The notes beneath the pieces were generated by a model. It had not been told where the DNA came from. It worked only from the letters and a program-made list of their open reading frames with translations, and did no database searches. A program made the translations under genes and the position numbers. Below are positions 17,704-25,724 of a stretch of 64,000 bases of DNA, piece after piece; position 1 is the stretch's first letter; every line of letters begins with the position of its first letter. Origin of the DNA: Paraburkholderia terricola (GTDB lineage Bacteria; Pseudomonadota; Gammaproteobacteria; Burkholderiales; Burkholderiaceae); assembly GCF_900142195.1 (NCBI RefSeq), contig NZ_FRAB01000032.1, positions 1 through 64,000 of the forward strand, read 5' to 3'.

Positions 17704-18978
17704 TCAGTAGATGGGGAAGCGTTCGCACAGCGCGAAAATCTCGCGGCGCACGCGTTGTTCGGTGGCGGCGTCGCCTTCGGGGTGGTCGCGCAGCGCGTCG
17801 AGCACCTCGACGATCAGCCGCCCGATTTCGCGGAATTCGCTCACGCCGAAGCCGCGCGTCGTGCCCGCCGGCGTGCCGAGGCGAATGCCGGAAGTGACCG
17901 TCGGCTTCTCTGTATCGAACGGAATGCCGTTCTTGTTGCAGGTAATGCCGGCGCGCTCCAGCGCCTGCTCGACCTGGTTGCCCTTGAGACCCTTCGGGCG
18001 CAGATCGACCAGCAGCAGATGGTTGTCGGTGCCGCCCGTCACCAGATCGACGCCGCCTGCCTTCAACACTTCGCCGAGCGCCTGCGCGTTGGCGAGCACG
18101 CTGTCGATATAAGTCTTGAAGCCGGGTTGCAGCGCCTCGCCGAACGCCACCGCCTTGCCTGCGATCACGTGCATCAGCGGGCCGCCTTGCAAGCCGGGGA
18201 ACACCGCGGAGTTGATCTTTTTGGCGATGTCTTCGTCATTCGTCAGGACAAAGCCGCCGCGCGGGCCGCGCAACGTCTTGTGCGTGGTCGAGGTGACCAC
18301 GTGCGCATGGTCGACCGGATTCTGGTGACGCCCCGCCGCGATCACGCCGGCAATGTGCGCCATGTCCACCATCAGCTTCGCGCCCACGCCATCGGCAATC
18401 GCGCGCAGCCGTGCGAAATCGAGCGCGCGCGGATAAGCCGAGAAGCCGGCGATCAACAGAGCCGGTTTATGCTGCTGTGCGAGTTCCTCGATCTGCTCGT
18501 AATCGATCAGCATCGTGTCGCGATTGACGCCATACTGCACCGCGTTGAACCACTTGCCCGACATTGCCGGCTTCGCGCCGTGCGTGAGGTGGCCGCCCGC
18601 GTCGAGCGACATGCCGAGCACCGTGTCGCCCGGCTTCACCAGCGCGAGCATCACCGCGCCGTTGGCCTGCGCGCCGGAATGCGGCTGCACGTTGGCGAAT
18701 TTCGCGTTGAAGAGTTGCTTGATGCGATCGAGCGCAAGCGTCTCGATCACGTCCACGTATTCGCAACCGCCGTAGTAACGCTTGCCCGGATAGCCTTCCG
18801 CATACTTGTTGGTCAGCACCGAGCCTTGCGCTTCGAGCACCGCGCGCGACACGATGTTTTCCGACGCGATCAACTCGACTTGCGACTGCTGGCGCTCAAG
18901 CTCTTTCAAAACAGCGCCGCGCACCGCGGCATCGCGCGTGGCCAGCGATTCTTCGAAGAAGGGATTCGGGTTCGACAT
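17704..18978 (-). CDS. glyA: Serine hydroxymethyltransferase
   Basis: Converts glycine plus 5,10-methylene-THF to serine, linking sarcosine-derived glycine and the released methyl carbons to serine dehydratase. The 424-residue enzyme has YAEGYPGKRYYGGCEYVD, NVQPHSGAQANGAV and the PLP-lysine motif VTSTTHKTLRGPRGG with Lys234. It is the first gene of the minus-strand betaine run and ends 18 bases before the dipeptidase-like gene. This is probably a dedicated paralogue rather than the housekeeping copy. Confidence 0.95.
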   Translation of the reverse strand: MSNPNPFFEESLATRDAAVRGAVLKELERQQSQVELIASENIVSRAVLEAQGSVLTNKYAEGYPGKRYYGGCEYVDVIETLALDRIKQLFNAKFANVQPHSGAQANGAVMLALVKPGDTVLGMSLDAGGHLTHGAKPAMSGKWFNAVQYGVNRDTMLIDYEQIEELAQQHKPALLIAGFSAYPRALDFARLRAIADGVGAKLMVDMAHIAGVIAAGRHQNPVDHAHVVTSTTHKTLRGPRGGFVLTNDEDIAKKINSAVFPGLQGGPLMHVIAGKAVAFGEALQPGFKTYIDSVLANAQALGEVLKAGGVDLVTGGTDNHLLLVDLRPKGLKGNQVEQALERAGITCNKNGIPFDTEKPTVTSGIRLGTPAGTTRGFGVSEFREIGRLIVEVLDALRDHPEGDAATEQRVRREIFALCERFPIY

Positions 18979-19434
18979 GGAAGGGTCCGTGAAGTCGTTG
19001 ACGGAAAGGCCGGAAAGCGCCGCTCAGTGGATCGTTTGAGCCCTGCCGCCGCCGGTCTGCATTGCGTCTATTCTTGACGTTCGCCCCGCGCGCCAATTTA
19101 TGAATTCAGACGTGTTCTTTGCCTTTTCCGCCATGCCCGTCCTTTTTTCACAAGTCGGCGCTGACGCGCTTTCTCCGCCGATCTTCGCCGCCCAATCATC
19201 AGACGCAGGGCCGGCCTTCGTGCTGCACTGCAACCGATCGCCGCGCGCGGTTCAGGTGCGAAAAACAGGCTCGCGGCTCCGTTGTGGTGCCCCTTGTCGG
19301 GCTGTCCAACCTTAACCGGCGGCAACTGAGGGTTTAGCCTGATGGCATGGTAGTTGCACAAATACGCAAAATTGCAGGAGTCGCCGCTCCCCACGGCGAC
19401 GCGACACTATAGATTCGAAGGAATCATTCCTCCC
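18979..19434. promoter_or_regulatory. Divergent control region between glyA run and GbdR-like gene
   Basis: This stretch has no convincing gene; its short open frames lack ribosome sites and family resemblance. It must hold the promoters of the leftward glyA-dgc-etf-gbc run and of the rightward AraC-family activator, and so is the expected place for activator binding. I could not identify a defined operator by eye. Confidence 0.6.
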
Positions 19435-20430
19435 ATGGCCACCGACCGCACGGCATCGTTGTCGCATTTCGCATTCATGCCGGTTCCGAACTTCACGATG
19501 ATCGCTTTCACCAACGCGATCGAAGTCCTGCGCATGGCGAACTACCTGAGCGGACAGACGCTTTATCGCTGGTCGATCGTGAGTCCCGAAGGCGGACCGG
19601 TCACGGCGAGCAACGGCCTCTCGGTCGATACGGGGCCGGTGGAATGCGTCGGCCAGCCCGATATCGTGTTCGTGATCGGCGGCATCGACGTGCAGCGCGC
19701 CACCACGCCCGCCCATCTTTCCGCGTTGCGCCGCTTTGCCCGCACGGGCAGCGTGCTCGGCAGCCTGTGCACCGGCACTTATGCGCTCGCGCGCGCCGGC
19801 TTGCTGGCCGGTTATGCCTGCGCGATTCACTGGGAGAACATGTCGGCGCTCAAGGAGGAGTTTCCCGACACGCGCTTTCTGAAAGAACTGTTCGTGATCG
19901 ACCGCGATCGGGTCACCTGCACGGGCGGCGTGGCGCCGCTCGACATGATGCTGAACCTGATCGCGCCGCGCGTGGGTACGGCGCGCGTCACGCAGATCGC
20001 CGAGCAGTTCATCGTCGAACATGTGCGCGACACCAGCGCGCAACAGAAAATGCCGCTGGTCGCGCGGCTAGGTTCGGCCAACAAGTCGCTCTTCGAAGTG
20101 ATCTCGCTGATGGAGAACAACATCGAAGAGCCGCTTTCGCGCGAGGAACTCGCGCGCCTCGCCGGCATGTCGCAGCGGCAATTGCAGCGGCTCTTTCGCG
20201 AGCATCTCGGGATGACGCCGACGCATTACTATCTGACGCTGCGTTTGCGGCGCGCCCGCGAACTGCTGCTGCAAACCGACATGTCGATCATGCATATCAC
20301 GATGGCTTGCGGCTTCCAGTCGGCTTGCCACTTCTCGAAGAGCTATCGCGACGCGTTCGGCACCGCGCCGACGCGCGAGCGTCGCAAGCAGGCGCCTTCG
20401 CTTGCGGTAGTGCCTGTGATGGCGGCCTGA
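19435..20430 (+). CDS. gbdR: GlxA-family AraC transcriptional activator, GbdR-like
   Basis: A 331-residue regulator with an N-terminal DJ-1/PfpI-like domain (FAFMPVPNFTMIAFTNAIEVLRMANYLSG; GSLCTGTYALARAGLL) and a C-terminal AraC double helix-turn-helix (LAGMSQRQLQRLFREHLG and ITMACGFQSACHFSKSYR). In Pseudomonas, GbdR senses glycine betaine and dimethylglycine and activates gbc, dgc and sox genes. Its position divergent from the glyA-dgc run supports that role, but two paralogues lie in the window, so the exact orthologue is uncertain. Start MATDRT has AAGGAA 12 bases upstream. Confidence 0.85.
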   Translation: MATDRTASLSHFAFMPVPNFTMIAFTNAIEVLRMANYLSGQTLYRWSIVSPEGGPVTASNGLSVDTGPVECVGQPDIVFVIGGIDVQRATTPAHLSALRRFARTGSVLGSLCTGTYALARAGLLAGYACAIHWENMSALKEEFPDTRFLKELFVIDRDRVTCTGGVAPLDMMLNLIAPRVGTARVTQIAEQFIVEHVRDTSAQQKMPLVARLGSANKSLFEVISLMENNIEEPLSREELARLAGMSQRQLQRLFREHLGMTPTHYYLTLRLRRARELLLQTDMSIMHITMACGFQSACHFSKSYRDAFGTAPTRERRKQAPSLAVVPVMAA

Positions 20431-20453
20431 TTCTTCGAGCGTTCAGGTCGGGT

Positions 20454-21767
20454 TCACATTTCCGAGCCGACGCCGGGCGTCGCGACGGGATCAGCGGCAT
20501 CAGCGGTATCGGCGGTATCGGCGGTATCGCCAACGGTAAGCGGCTCGATTCTGCCGACGATCACGAGATAACTGAGCGCACCCAGCAGGCAAGAGCCGCC
20601 TGCCACACACAGTGGCACCTTGAACGAACCATTCGTCAACGCGACCATGAAACCGGTGAATGTCGTAATGACGATGCCCGCGAGATTCGACGCGAAGTTC
20701 TGGATTCCGCCGATCGATGCAACGTGATCCGGCGTCGGCGCCACGTCGTTGGGCAGCGACAGCACACTGGCCGCGGCGAACGCGAGACTGCCATAGGCGA
20801 CGCTGAAAAACGCGAGCACCAGATAGATGTTCGTCGTAAAGGCGGACAGCGTAATGACCGACGAGAGCAGCATTCCACCGACCATGCAGGATTTGCGCGC
20901 GGCCGTCAGACTCCAGCCGCGCCGGACCAGTGAATCGGACACGAAGCCGCCCAGCCAACCGGAAGGGATCGCGACGAGCGCGGGAATCATGCCGAGCGTG
21001 CCGAGCGACTTCAGCGAGAAACGGTGCGTCTGGACCAGATAGCTCGGAAACCACGTGATAAAAAAGTAAATCACGAAGTTCAGGCAGAAGAAGCCGAGCA
21101 TCATTCCCCACAGCGTGCGATGGGTGAAGAGCGAACGCCAGGTGATTTTCCTACGCTTGGCGGCTCCCGATTGCACAGACGAATCGACCGCGCCGGCGCG
21201 ATGTGCGCGTGAAGGATCGCGATAAATCAGCAACCATCCGACGACCCACACGAAGCCCAACGCGCCCGTGATGACAAAGGCGGCCTTCCAGCCGAAAGAA
21301 CCGATGATCAACGCGACGACCGGAATCGAAAGCGCGGAGCCGACCCGGGAGCCGCTGTCGTAAATGGCGGTGGCGAAAGCGCGTTGCCGGGGCTCGAACC
21401 ATTGCGACACAAGCTTCACGCAAGACGGATACGCGCCGGCTTCACCGGCGCCCAGCATCAACCGGCAGCCGAACATTCCCGCGATGCCGGTCGGCACTGC
21501 CGTCAGCATGGTGAACAGCGACCACCAGCCCACGGCGAGAGGCAGTGCGATGCGCGCGCCGACGCGGTCGACGAACCAGCCGAACGGCATCTGCATGAGC
21601 GCGTAGGTCCAGAAGAACCCGCTCAATACCAGGCCCATTTCAGTCGGGCCTAGGCCTAGCGCGCGCTGAATCTGCGGCGCGGCGACCGCAAGATTCGCGC
21701 GGTCGACGTAGTTCACCAGATTGGCCAGAAAGCAGAGAAAAATCACGGTCCAACGTGTGTTGCTCAT
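20454..21767 (-). CDS. MFS transporter, anion:cation symporter (ACS) type
   Basis: A 437-residue, 12-helix major facilitator with NLVNYVDRANLAVAAPQIQRALGL at the first helix and GWFVDRVGAR in the loop 2-3 motif A region, as in the hexuronate/glucarate/phthalate permease family. It probably imports an organic anion; the substrate is not evident and may be unrelated to betaine. The C-terminal tail carries a Thr-Ala-Asp triplet repeat encoded by a 9-base DNA repeat. Start MSNTRWTVIF is chosen because helix 1 follows directly. Confidence 0.85.
   Translation of the reverse strand: MSNTRWTVIFLCFLANLVNYVDRANLAVAAPQIQRALGLGPTEMGLVLSGFFWTYALMQMPFGWFVDRVGARIALPLAVGWWSLFTMLTAVPTGIAGMFGCRLMLGAGEAGAYPSCVKLVSQWFEPRQRAFATAIYDSGSRVGSALSIPVVALIIGSFGWKAAFVITGALGFVWVVGWLLIYRDPSRAHRAGAVDSSVQSGAAKRRKITWRSLFTHRTLWGMMLGFFCLNFVIYFFITWFPSYLVQTHRFSLKSLGTLGMIPALVAIPSGWLGGFVSDSLVRRGWSLTAARKSCMVGGMLLSSVITLSAFTTNIYLVLAFFSVAYGSLAFAAASVLSLPNDVAPTPDHVASIGGIQNFASNLAGIVITTFTGFMVALTNGSFKVPLCVAGGSCLLGALSYLVIVGRIEPLTVGDTADTADTADAADPVATPGVGSEM
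20489..20530. repeat. 9-base tandem repeat in the C-terminal tail of the MFS gene
   Basis: About four and a half units of a (G/C/T)ATC(A/G)GCGG repeat lie inside the 3' end of the permease gene and encode Asp-Thr-Ala and Asp-Ala-Ala triplets. Unit length is a multiple of three, so copy-number change would alter tail length without a frameshift. Confidence 0.8.
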
Positions 21768-22154
21768 CAATGCTCTCGTGGCAGAAGCGGGATTTTTTCG
21801 TTGCGCTGTGGCTGACGAATAGCGCGCTTTGAACCGAACAGGTCGCGCGCGAGCGATCGTCCGGCGCGACACGCGGCGAAAGGATAGCAGAGGTGAGCGG
21901 TTGATCGCCCGACATTCTGGCGCGTGGGCACAGTTCGGGCTGGTGAGAGGTGGAGTGCTTGGCGCTCGGAGAGAGCGACGGATGAGTGCGACGCAGCGAG
22001 AGCATCCGCGCGCGTCAATTTCCCGGCATTGCATGCACGGACGCGCCGGCCTTGATACCGTCTGCGATTGCCTGCGATTGCGCACGGCAATCGGACGAGC
22101 GGGACCGCGAACGATGCGATCCCGCCAGCCCGCTTTATGTTGCCTGATGCTGCT
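21768..22154. other. Intergenic region without recognised gene
   Basis: 387 bases between two minus-strand genes, fdhA and the MFS permease. No convincing coding frame, hairpin terminator or known site was found. It presumably holds the promoter of the permease gene. Confidence 0.5.
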
Positions 22155-23354
22155 TTACGCCGCTTTCAACAACCCATGCGGGTCGATCACAAACTTGCGC
22201 GGCGCGCCGCCGTCGAACTGCCGGTAACCATCGGGCGCCTGATCGAGCGACACCACCGTCACGTTGACGATATCCGCGATCGGCAAGCGGTCCCACAAGA
22301 TCGCCTGCATCAGATTGTGGTTGTACTTCATCACCGGCGTTTGCCCGGTATGGAACGAATGCGACTTGGCCCAGCCGAGACCGAAGCGGATGCTCAGACT
22401 GCCCTTGCGCGCAGCGGCGTCGGCGGCGCCCGGATCGTCCGTGACGTACAGGCCCGGAATGCCGATCGCGCCCGCGGCCCGCGTGATTTCCATCAACGAA
22501 TTGAGCACCGTGGCCGGCGCTTCCTCATGCGAGCCGCTGCTGCCGTGGCCGTGCGCCTCGAAGCCGACGCAGTCCACCGCGCAGTCCACCTCCGGCTTGC
22601 CGAGAATCTGTTCGATCTGTTCGCCGAGCGTGGCGTCTTTGGACAGGTCGATCGTCTCGAAGCCCATCTTGCGCGCATGCGCGAGGCGCGCCTCGTTCAT
22701 GTCGCCGACGATCGTGCAGGCCGCGCCCAGCAGACGCGCCGACGCGGCCGCCGCCATGCCCACCGGCCCCGCGCCCGCGATATAAACGGTGGCGCCGGGC
22801 TTCACGCCCGCCATCACCGCGCCGTGATAGCCGGTCGGCAGAATGTCGGAAAGGCACGTGAGGTCGCGGATTTTCGACATCGCCTGCGCGCGGTCGGGGA
22901 ATTTCAGCAGATTGAAGTCGGCGTACGGCACCATCACGTATTCGGCCTGGCCGCCGATCCAGCCGCCCATGTCGACGTAGCCATAAGCGCCGCCCGCGCG
23001 CGACGGATTCACGTTCAGGCACACGCCGGTGTGCTGCGCCTTGCAGGTCGGGCAGCGTCCGCAGGCGACGTTGAACGGCACGGAAACGAGATCGCCGATG
23101 CTCAGCGTCTCGACGTCGCGGCCGATTTCGATCACCTCGCCGGTAATCTCGTGGCCGAGCACGAGGCCGACCTCGGCGGTGGTCCGGCCGCGCACCATAT
23201 GCTGGTCGGAGCCGCAAATATTCGTGCTCACCACCTTCAGGATCACGCCGTGGCCGATCGCCCGGCCACGTGGATCGACCATCTTCGGATAGTCGATCGA
23301 CTGCACTTCCACCTTGCCCTGCCCCAGATACACGACGCCGCGATTGCTGCTCAT
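22155..23354 (-). CDS. fdhA: Glutathione-independent formaldehyde dehydrogenase
   Basis: Oxidises formaldehyde released by the demethylases to formate with NAD+. The 399-residue zinc alcohol dehydrogenase-type protein has catalytic zinc ligands Cys47 (CGSDQH) and His68 (GHE), structural zinc Cys98, Cys101, Cys104 and Cys112, and a Rossmann motif VYIAGAGPVGMAAAASARLLGA. Length and the long insertion SSGSHEEAPATVLN match the P. putida enzyme. MSSNRG is preceded by GGAGA. It is divergent from betI, sharing an intergenic region with a BetI-type operator. Confidence 0.94.
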   Translation of the reverse strand: MSSNRGVVYLGQGKVEVQSIDYPKMVDPRGRAIGHGVILKVVSTNICGSDQHMVRGRTTAEVGLVLGHEITGEVIEIGRDVETLSIGDLVSVPFNVACGRCPTCKAQHTGVCLNVNPSRAGGAYGYVDMGGWIGGQAEYVMVPYADFNLLKFPDRAQAMSKIRDLTCLSDILPTGYHGAVMAGVKPGATVYIAGAGPVGMAAAASARLLGAACTIVGDMNEARLAHARKMGFETIDLSKDATLGEQIEQILGKPEVDCAVDCVGFEAHGHGSSGSHEEAPATVLNSLMEITRAAGAIGIPGLYVTDDPGAADAAARKGSLSIRFGLGWAKSHSFHTGQTPVMKYNHNLMQAILWDRLPIADIVNVTVVSLDQAPDGYRQFDGGAPRKFVIDPHGLLKAA

Positions 23355-23518
23355 TGTCTGTCTCCATGTCTTGTGAGCGGCGTGCGAGACCGTCTGCAAC
23401 ACGCCGTTCAACGAGCGTAGCGCCCGCTGAGCCACGGACATGTACTGAACGCGACATGGGTTTGGCCGGAACCGACACGCGCGGCGCAACCGCCGTCCAC
23501 GCTGATGCAACCCGGTTT

Positions 23519-23542
23519 TTATTGATTGACCGTTCAATATAA
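23519..23542. promoter_or_regulatory. BetI-type operator
   Basis: The sequence ATTGATTGACCGTTCAAT has inverted ends ATTGA and TCAAT and closely resembles the operator bound by BetI in other proteobacteria. It overlaps the -35 box of the betI promoter proposed below, so BetI binding should repress, with release by choline. Confidence 0.75.
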
Positions 23543-23554
23543 AAAACCTAACAT
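23526..23554 (+). promoter_or_regulatory. Putative sigma-70 promoter of betIBA
   Basis: A -35 box TTGACC (23526-23531), a 17-base spacer and a -10 box TAACAT (23549-23554) fit a sigma-70 promoter. The -35 lies in the BetI-type operator. The transcript would have a leader of about 65 bases before betI. Confidence 0.6.
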
Positions 23555-23626
23555 GGCCCATCGAATCCACGGCCGGCGACCGGGTTTAGCCGCCCTTGGC
23601 CATCTGAAGCCCGCCCCAACAGCACC

Positions 23627-24214
23627 ATGCCCAAACTTGGAATGCGCGAAGTCCGCCGCGCTCAACTGATCGACGCGACCTTGCTCACCATCGACCAGAC
23701 CGGCCTCGCGGGCGCGACGCTCGCCTCGGTCGCGCAGCGCGCGAGTACTTCCACCGGCATCGTCAGCCACTATTTCGGCGACAAGGACGGCTTGCTCGAA
23801 GCCACCATGCGCCATGTGCTGCGCGATCTGTGGCAAGCCACGTCGCGCCGGCGCCGCGCGGCGAAAGCCGATCCGCGCTCGAAACTGCGCGCGGTGGTGG
23901 CCGCGAATTTCGACGCCGAGCAGACCAGCGGTCCGGTCATGAAAACCTGGCTCGCTTTCTGGTCCGAAAGCATGCACAAGCCGCAGTTGCGGCGGCTGCA
24001 ATACGTGAACACACGGCGCCTGAATTCGAACCTGTACGCGGATTTTTCGCAGGCGCTGCCGCGCGCGGCGGCGCGGCGCGCGGCAAGCGGCCTGGCGGCG
24101 TTGATCGACGGCTTATGGCTGCGCGGCGCGTTGTCGGGCGAACCGTTCGATACGAAGGCGGCGCTGCGCCTCGCGAACGAATACATCGATCTGGTTTTGC
24201 AGGCACGCAGCTAG
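23627..24214 (+). CDS. betI: Choline-responsive TetR-family repressor
   Basis: A 195-residue TetR protein with the helix-turn-helix GATLASVAQRASTSTGIVSHYFGDKDGLLEATM (residues 29-61) and a C-terminal domain with the MKTWLAFWSESMHKPQLRRLQ segment typical of BetI. It should repress its own operon with betB and betA and be released by choline. It is the first gene of betIBA, with 28 bases to betB. Confidence 0.94.
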   Translation: MPKLGMREVRRAQLIDATLLTIDQTGLAGATLASVAQRASTSTGIVSHYFGDKDGLLEATMRHVLRDLWQATSRRRRAAKADPRSKLRAVVAANFDAEQTSGPVMKTWLAFWSESMHKPQLRRLQYVNTRRLNSNLYADFSQALPRAAARRAASGLAALIDGLWLRGALSGEPFDTKAALRLANEYIDLVLQARS

Positions 24215-24242
24215 GCCGGCGACATTTTTAAAGGAGCAAGTC

Positions 24243-25712
24243 ATGGCGGTATTCGCAACGCAACGTCTCTATATCGGCGGCGCCTACGTCGACGCAACCG
24301 GCGGAGAAACCTTCGACACGTTCGACCCCGCCACTGGCGAAACGCTCGCCATGGTGCAGCAGGCAACGGCGGCCGACGTCGATCGCGCGGTGCGATCCGC
24401 GCGCGACGGTCAGCGTGAATGGGCCGCGCTCACGGCGATGCAGCGCTCGCGCATTCTGCGCCGCGCGGTCGAGCTTCTGCGCGAGCGCAACGACGAGCTC
24501 GCCGCGCTCGAAACGCGCGACACCGGCAAGCCGATTGCCGAGACGCTGGCGGTCGATATCGTGACCGGCGCGGACGTCATCGAGTATTACGCCGGGCTTG
24601 CCACCGCGATCGAAGGACAACAGATTCCGTTGCGCCCGTCGTCGTTCGTTTATACGCGGCGCGAACCGCTCGGTGTATGCGCGGGCATCGGCGCATGGAA
24701 TTACCCGATCCAGATCGCGTGCTGGAAGTCGGCGCCCGCGCTGGCGGCCGGCAATGCGATGATCTTCAAGCCGAGCGAAATCACGCCGCTGTCGGCGCTG
24801 AAGCTCGCTGAGATTTATACCGAAGCCGGCGTGCCGGCGGGCGTATTCAACGTCGTGCAAGGCGATGGGCGCGTGGGCGCGATGCTAGCCGCGCATCCCG
24901 ACATCGAGAAGATTTCGTTCACGGGCGGCGTCGAAACCGGCAAGAAGGTAATGTCGCTGGCGGGCGCATCGTCGCTGAAGGAAGTGACGATGGAACTCGG
25001 CGGCAAGTCGCCGCTGCTCGTGTTCGACGACGCCAATCTCGAACGCGCCGCCGACATCGCGATGAGCGCCAACTTCTTCAGTTCCGGCCAGGTTTGCACC
25101 AACGGCACGCGGGTTTTCGTGCAACGCGGCGTGCTCGAACAGTTCGAAGCGCTCGTGCTGGAACGCGTGAAACGCATTCGCGTGGGCGCGCCCACCCACG
25201 CTGACACCAACTTCGGCCCACTCGTGAGCGCCGCCCAATTGCAGAAAGTGCTCGGCTACATCGAGAGCGGCGTACAGGAAGGCGCGCGATTGATGGCGGG
25301 CGGCAAGCGCATTTCCGAAGGGCATTTCGGCAACGGCCAATACGTCGAGCCCACGGTGTTCACCGGCTGCCATGACGACATGCGCATCGTGCGTGAGGAA
25401 ATCTTCGGCCCGGTGATGAGCATCCTCGCGTTCGACGAAGAGGACGAAGCAATCGCGCGCGCGAACAAGACCGCTTACGGTCTCGCCGCCGGCGTGGTGA
25501 CGGAGAACCTGTCCCGCGCGCATCGCGTGATTCATCAACTGGAAGCCGGCATCTGCTGGATCAACACATGGGGCGAGTCGCCCGCGGAAATGCCGGTGGG
25601 CGGCTACAAGCAATCGGGCGTCGGCCGCGAGAACGGCATCACCACGCTCGAGCACTACACGCGCATCAAGTCCGTGCAGGTCGAACTCGGCCCGTATCAA
25701 CCGGTGTTCTGA
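24243..25712 (+). CDS. betB: Betaine aldehyde dehydrogenase
   Basis: Oxidises betaine aldehyde to glycine betaine with NAD(P)+. The 489-residue aldehyde dehydrogenase has the cofactor motif GAWNYPIQIACWK, general base Glu251 (MELGGKSP) and nucleophile Cys285 (SSGQVCTNGTR). Length and sequence match BetB. RBS AAAGGAG precedes the start; betA follows after 12 bases. Confidence 0.96.
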   Translation: MAVFATQRLYIGGAYVDATGGETFDTFDPATGETLAMVQQATAADVDRAVRSARDGQREWAALTAMQRSRILRRAVELLRERNDELAALETRDTGKPIAETLAVDIVTGADVIEYYAGLATAIEGQQIPLRPSSFVYTRREPLGVCAGIGAWNYPIQIACWKSAPALAAGNAMIFKPSEITPLSALKLAEIYTEAGVPAGVFNVVQGDGRVGAMLAAHPDIEKISFTGGVETGKKVMSLAGASSLKEVTMELGGKSPLLVFDDANLERAADIAMSANFFSSGQVCTNGTRVFVQRGVLEQFEALVLERVKRIRVGAPTHADTNFGPLVSAAQLQKVLGYIESGVQEGARLMAGGKRISEGHFGNGQYVEPTVFTGCHDDMRIVREEIFGPVMSILAFDEEDEAIARANKTAYGLAAGVVTENLSRAHRVIHQLEAGICWINTWGESPAEMPVGGYKQSGVGRENGITTLEHYTRIKSVQVELGPYQPVF

Positions 25713-25724
25713 GGAGTGGCGGAG

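Noticed and set aside
16693..19077. 794-codon open frame antisense to glyA and the dipeptidase-like gene
   Set aside because: It spans two well-supported genes and their gap on the other strand, with the biased composition of a shadow frame.
18979..19434. Glycine or folate riboswitch upstream of glyA
   Set aside because: No conserved riboswitch core or paired-helix layout could be recognised by eye in the leader.
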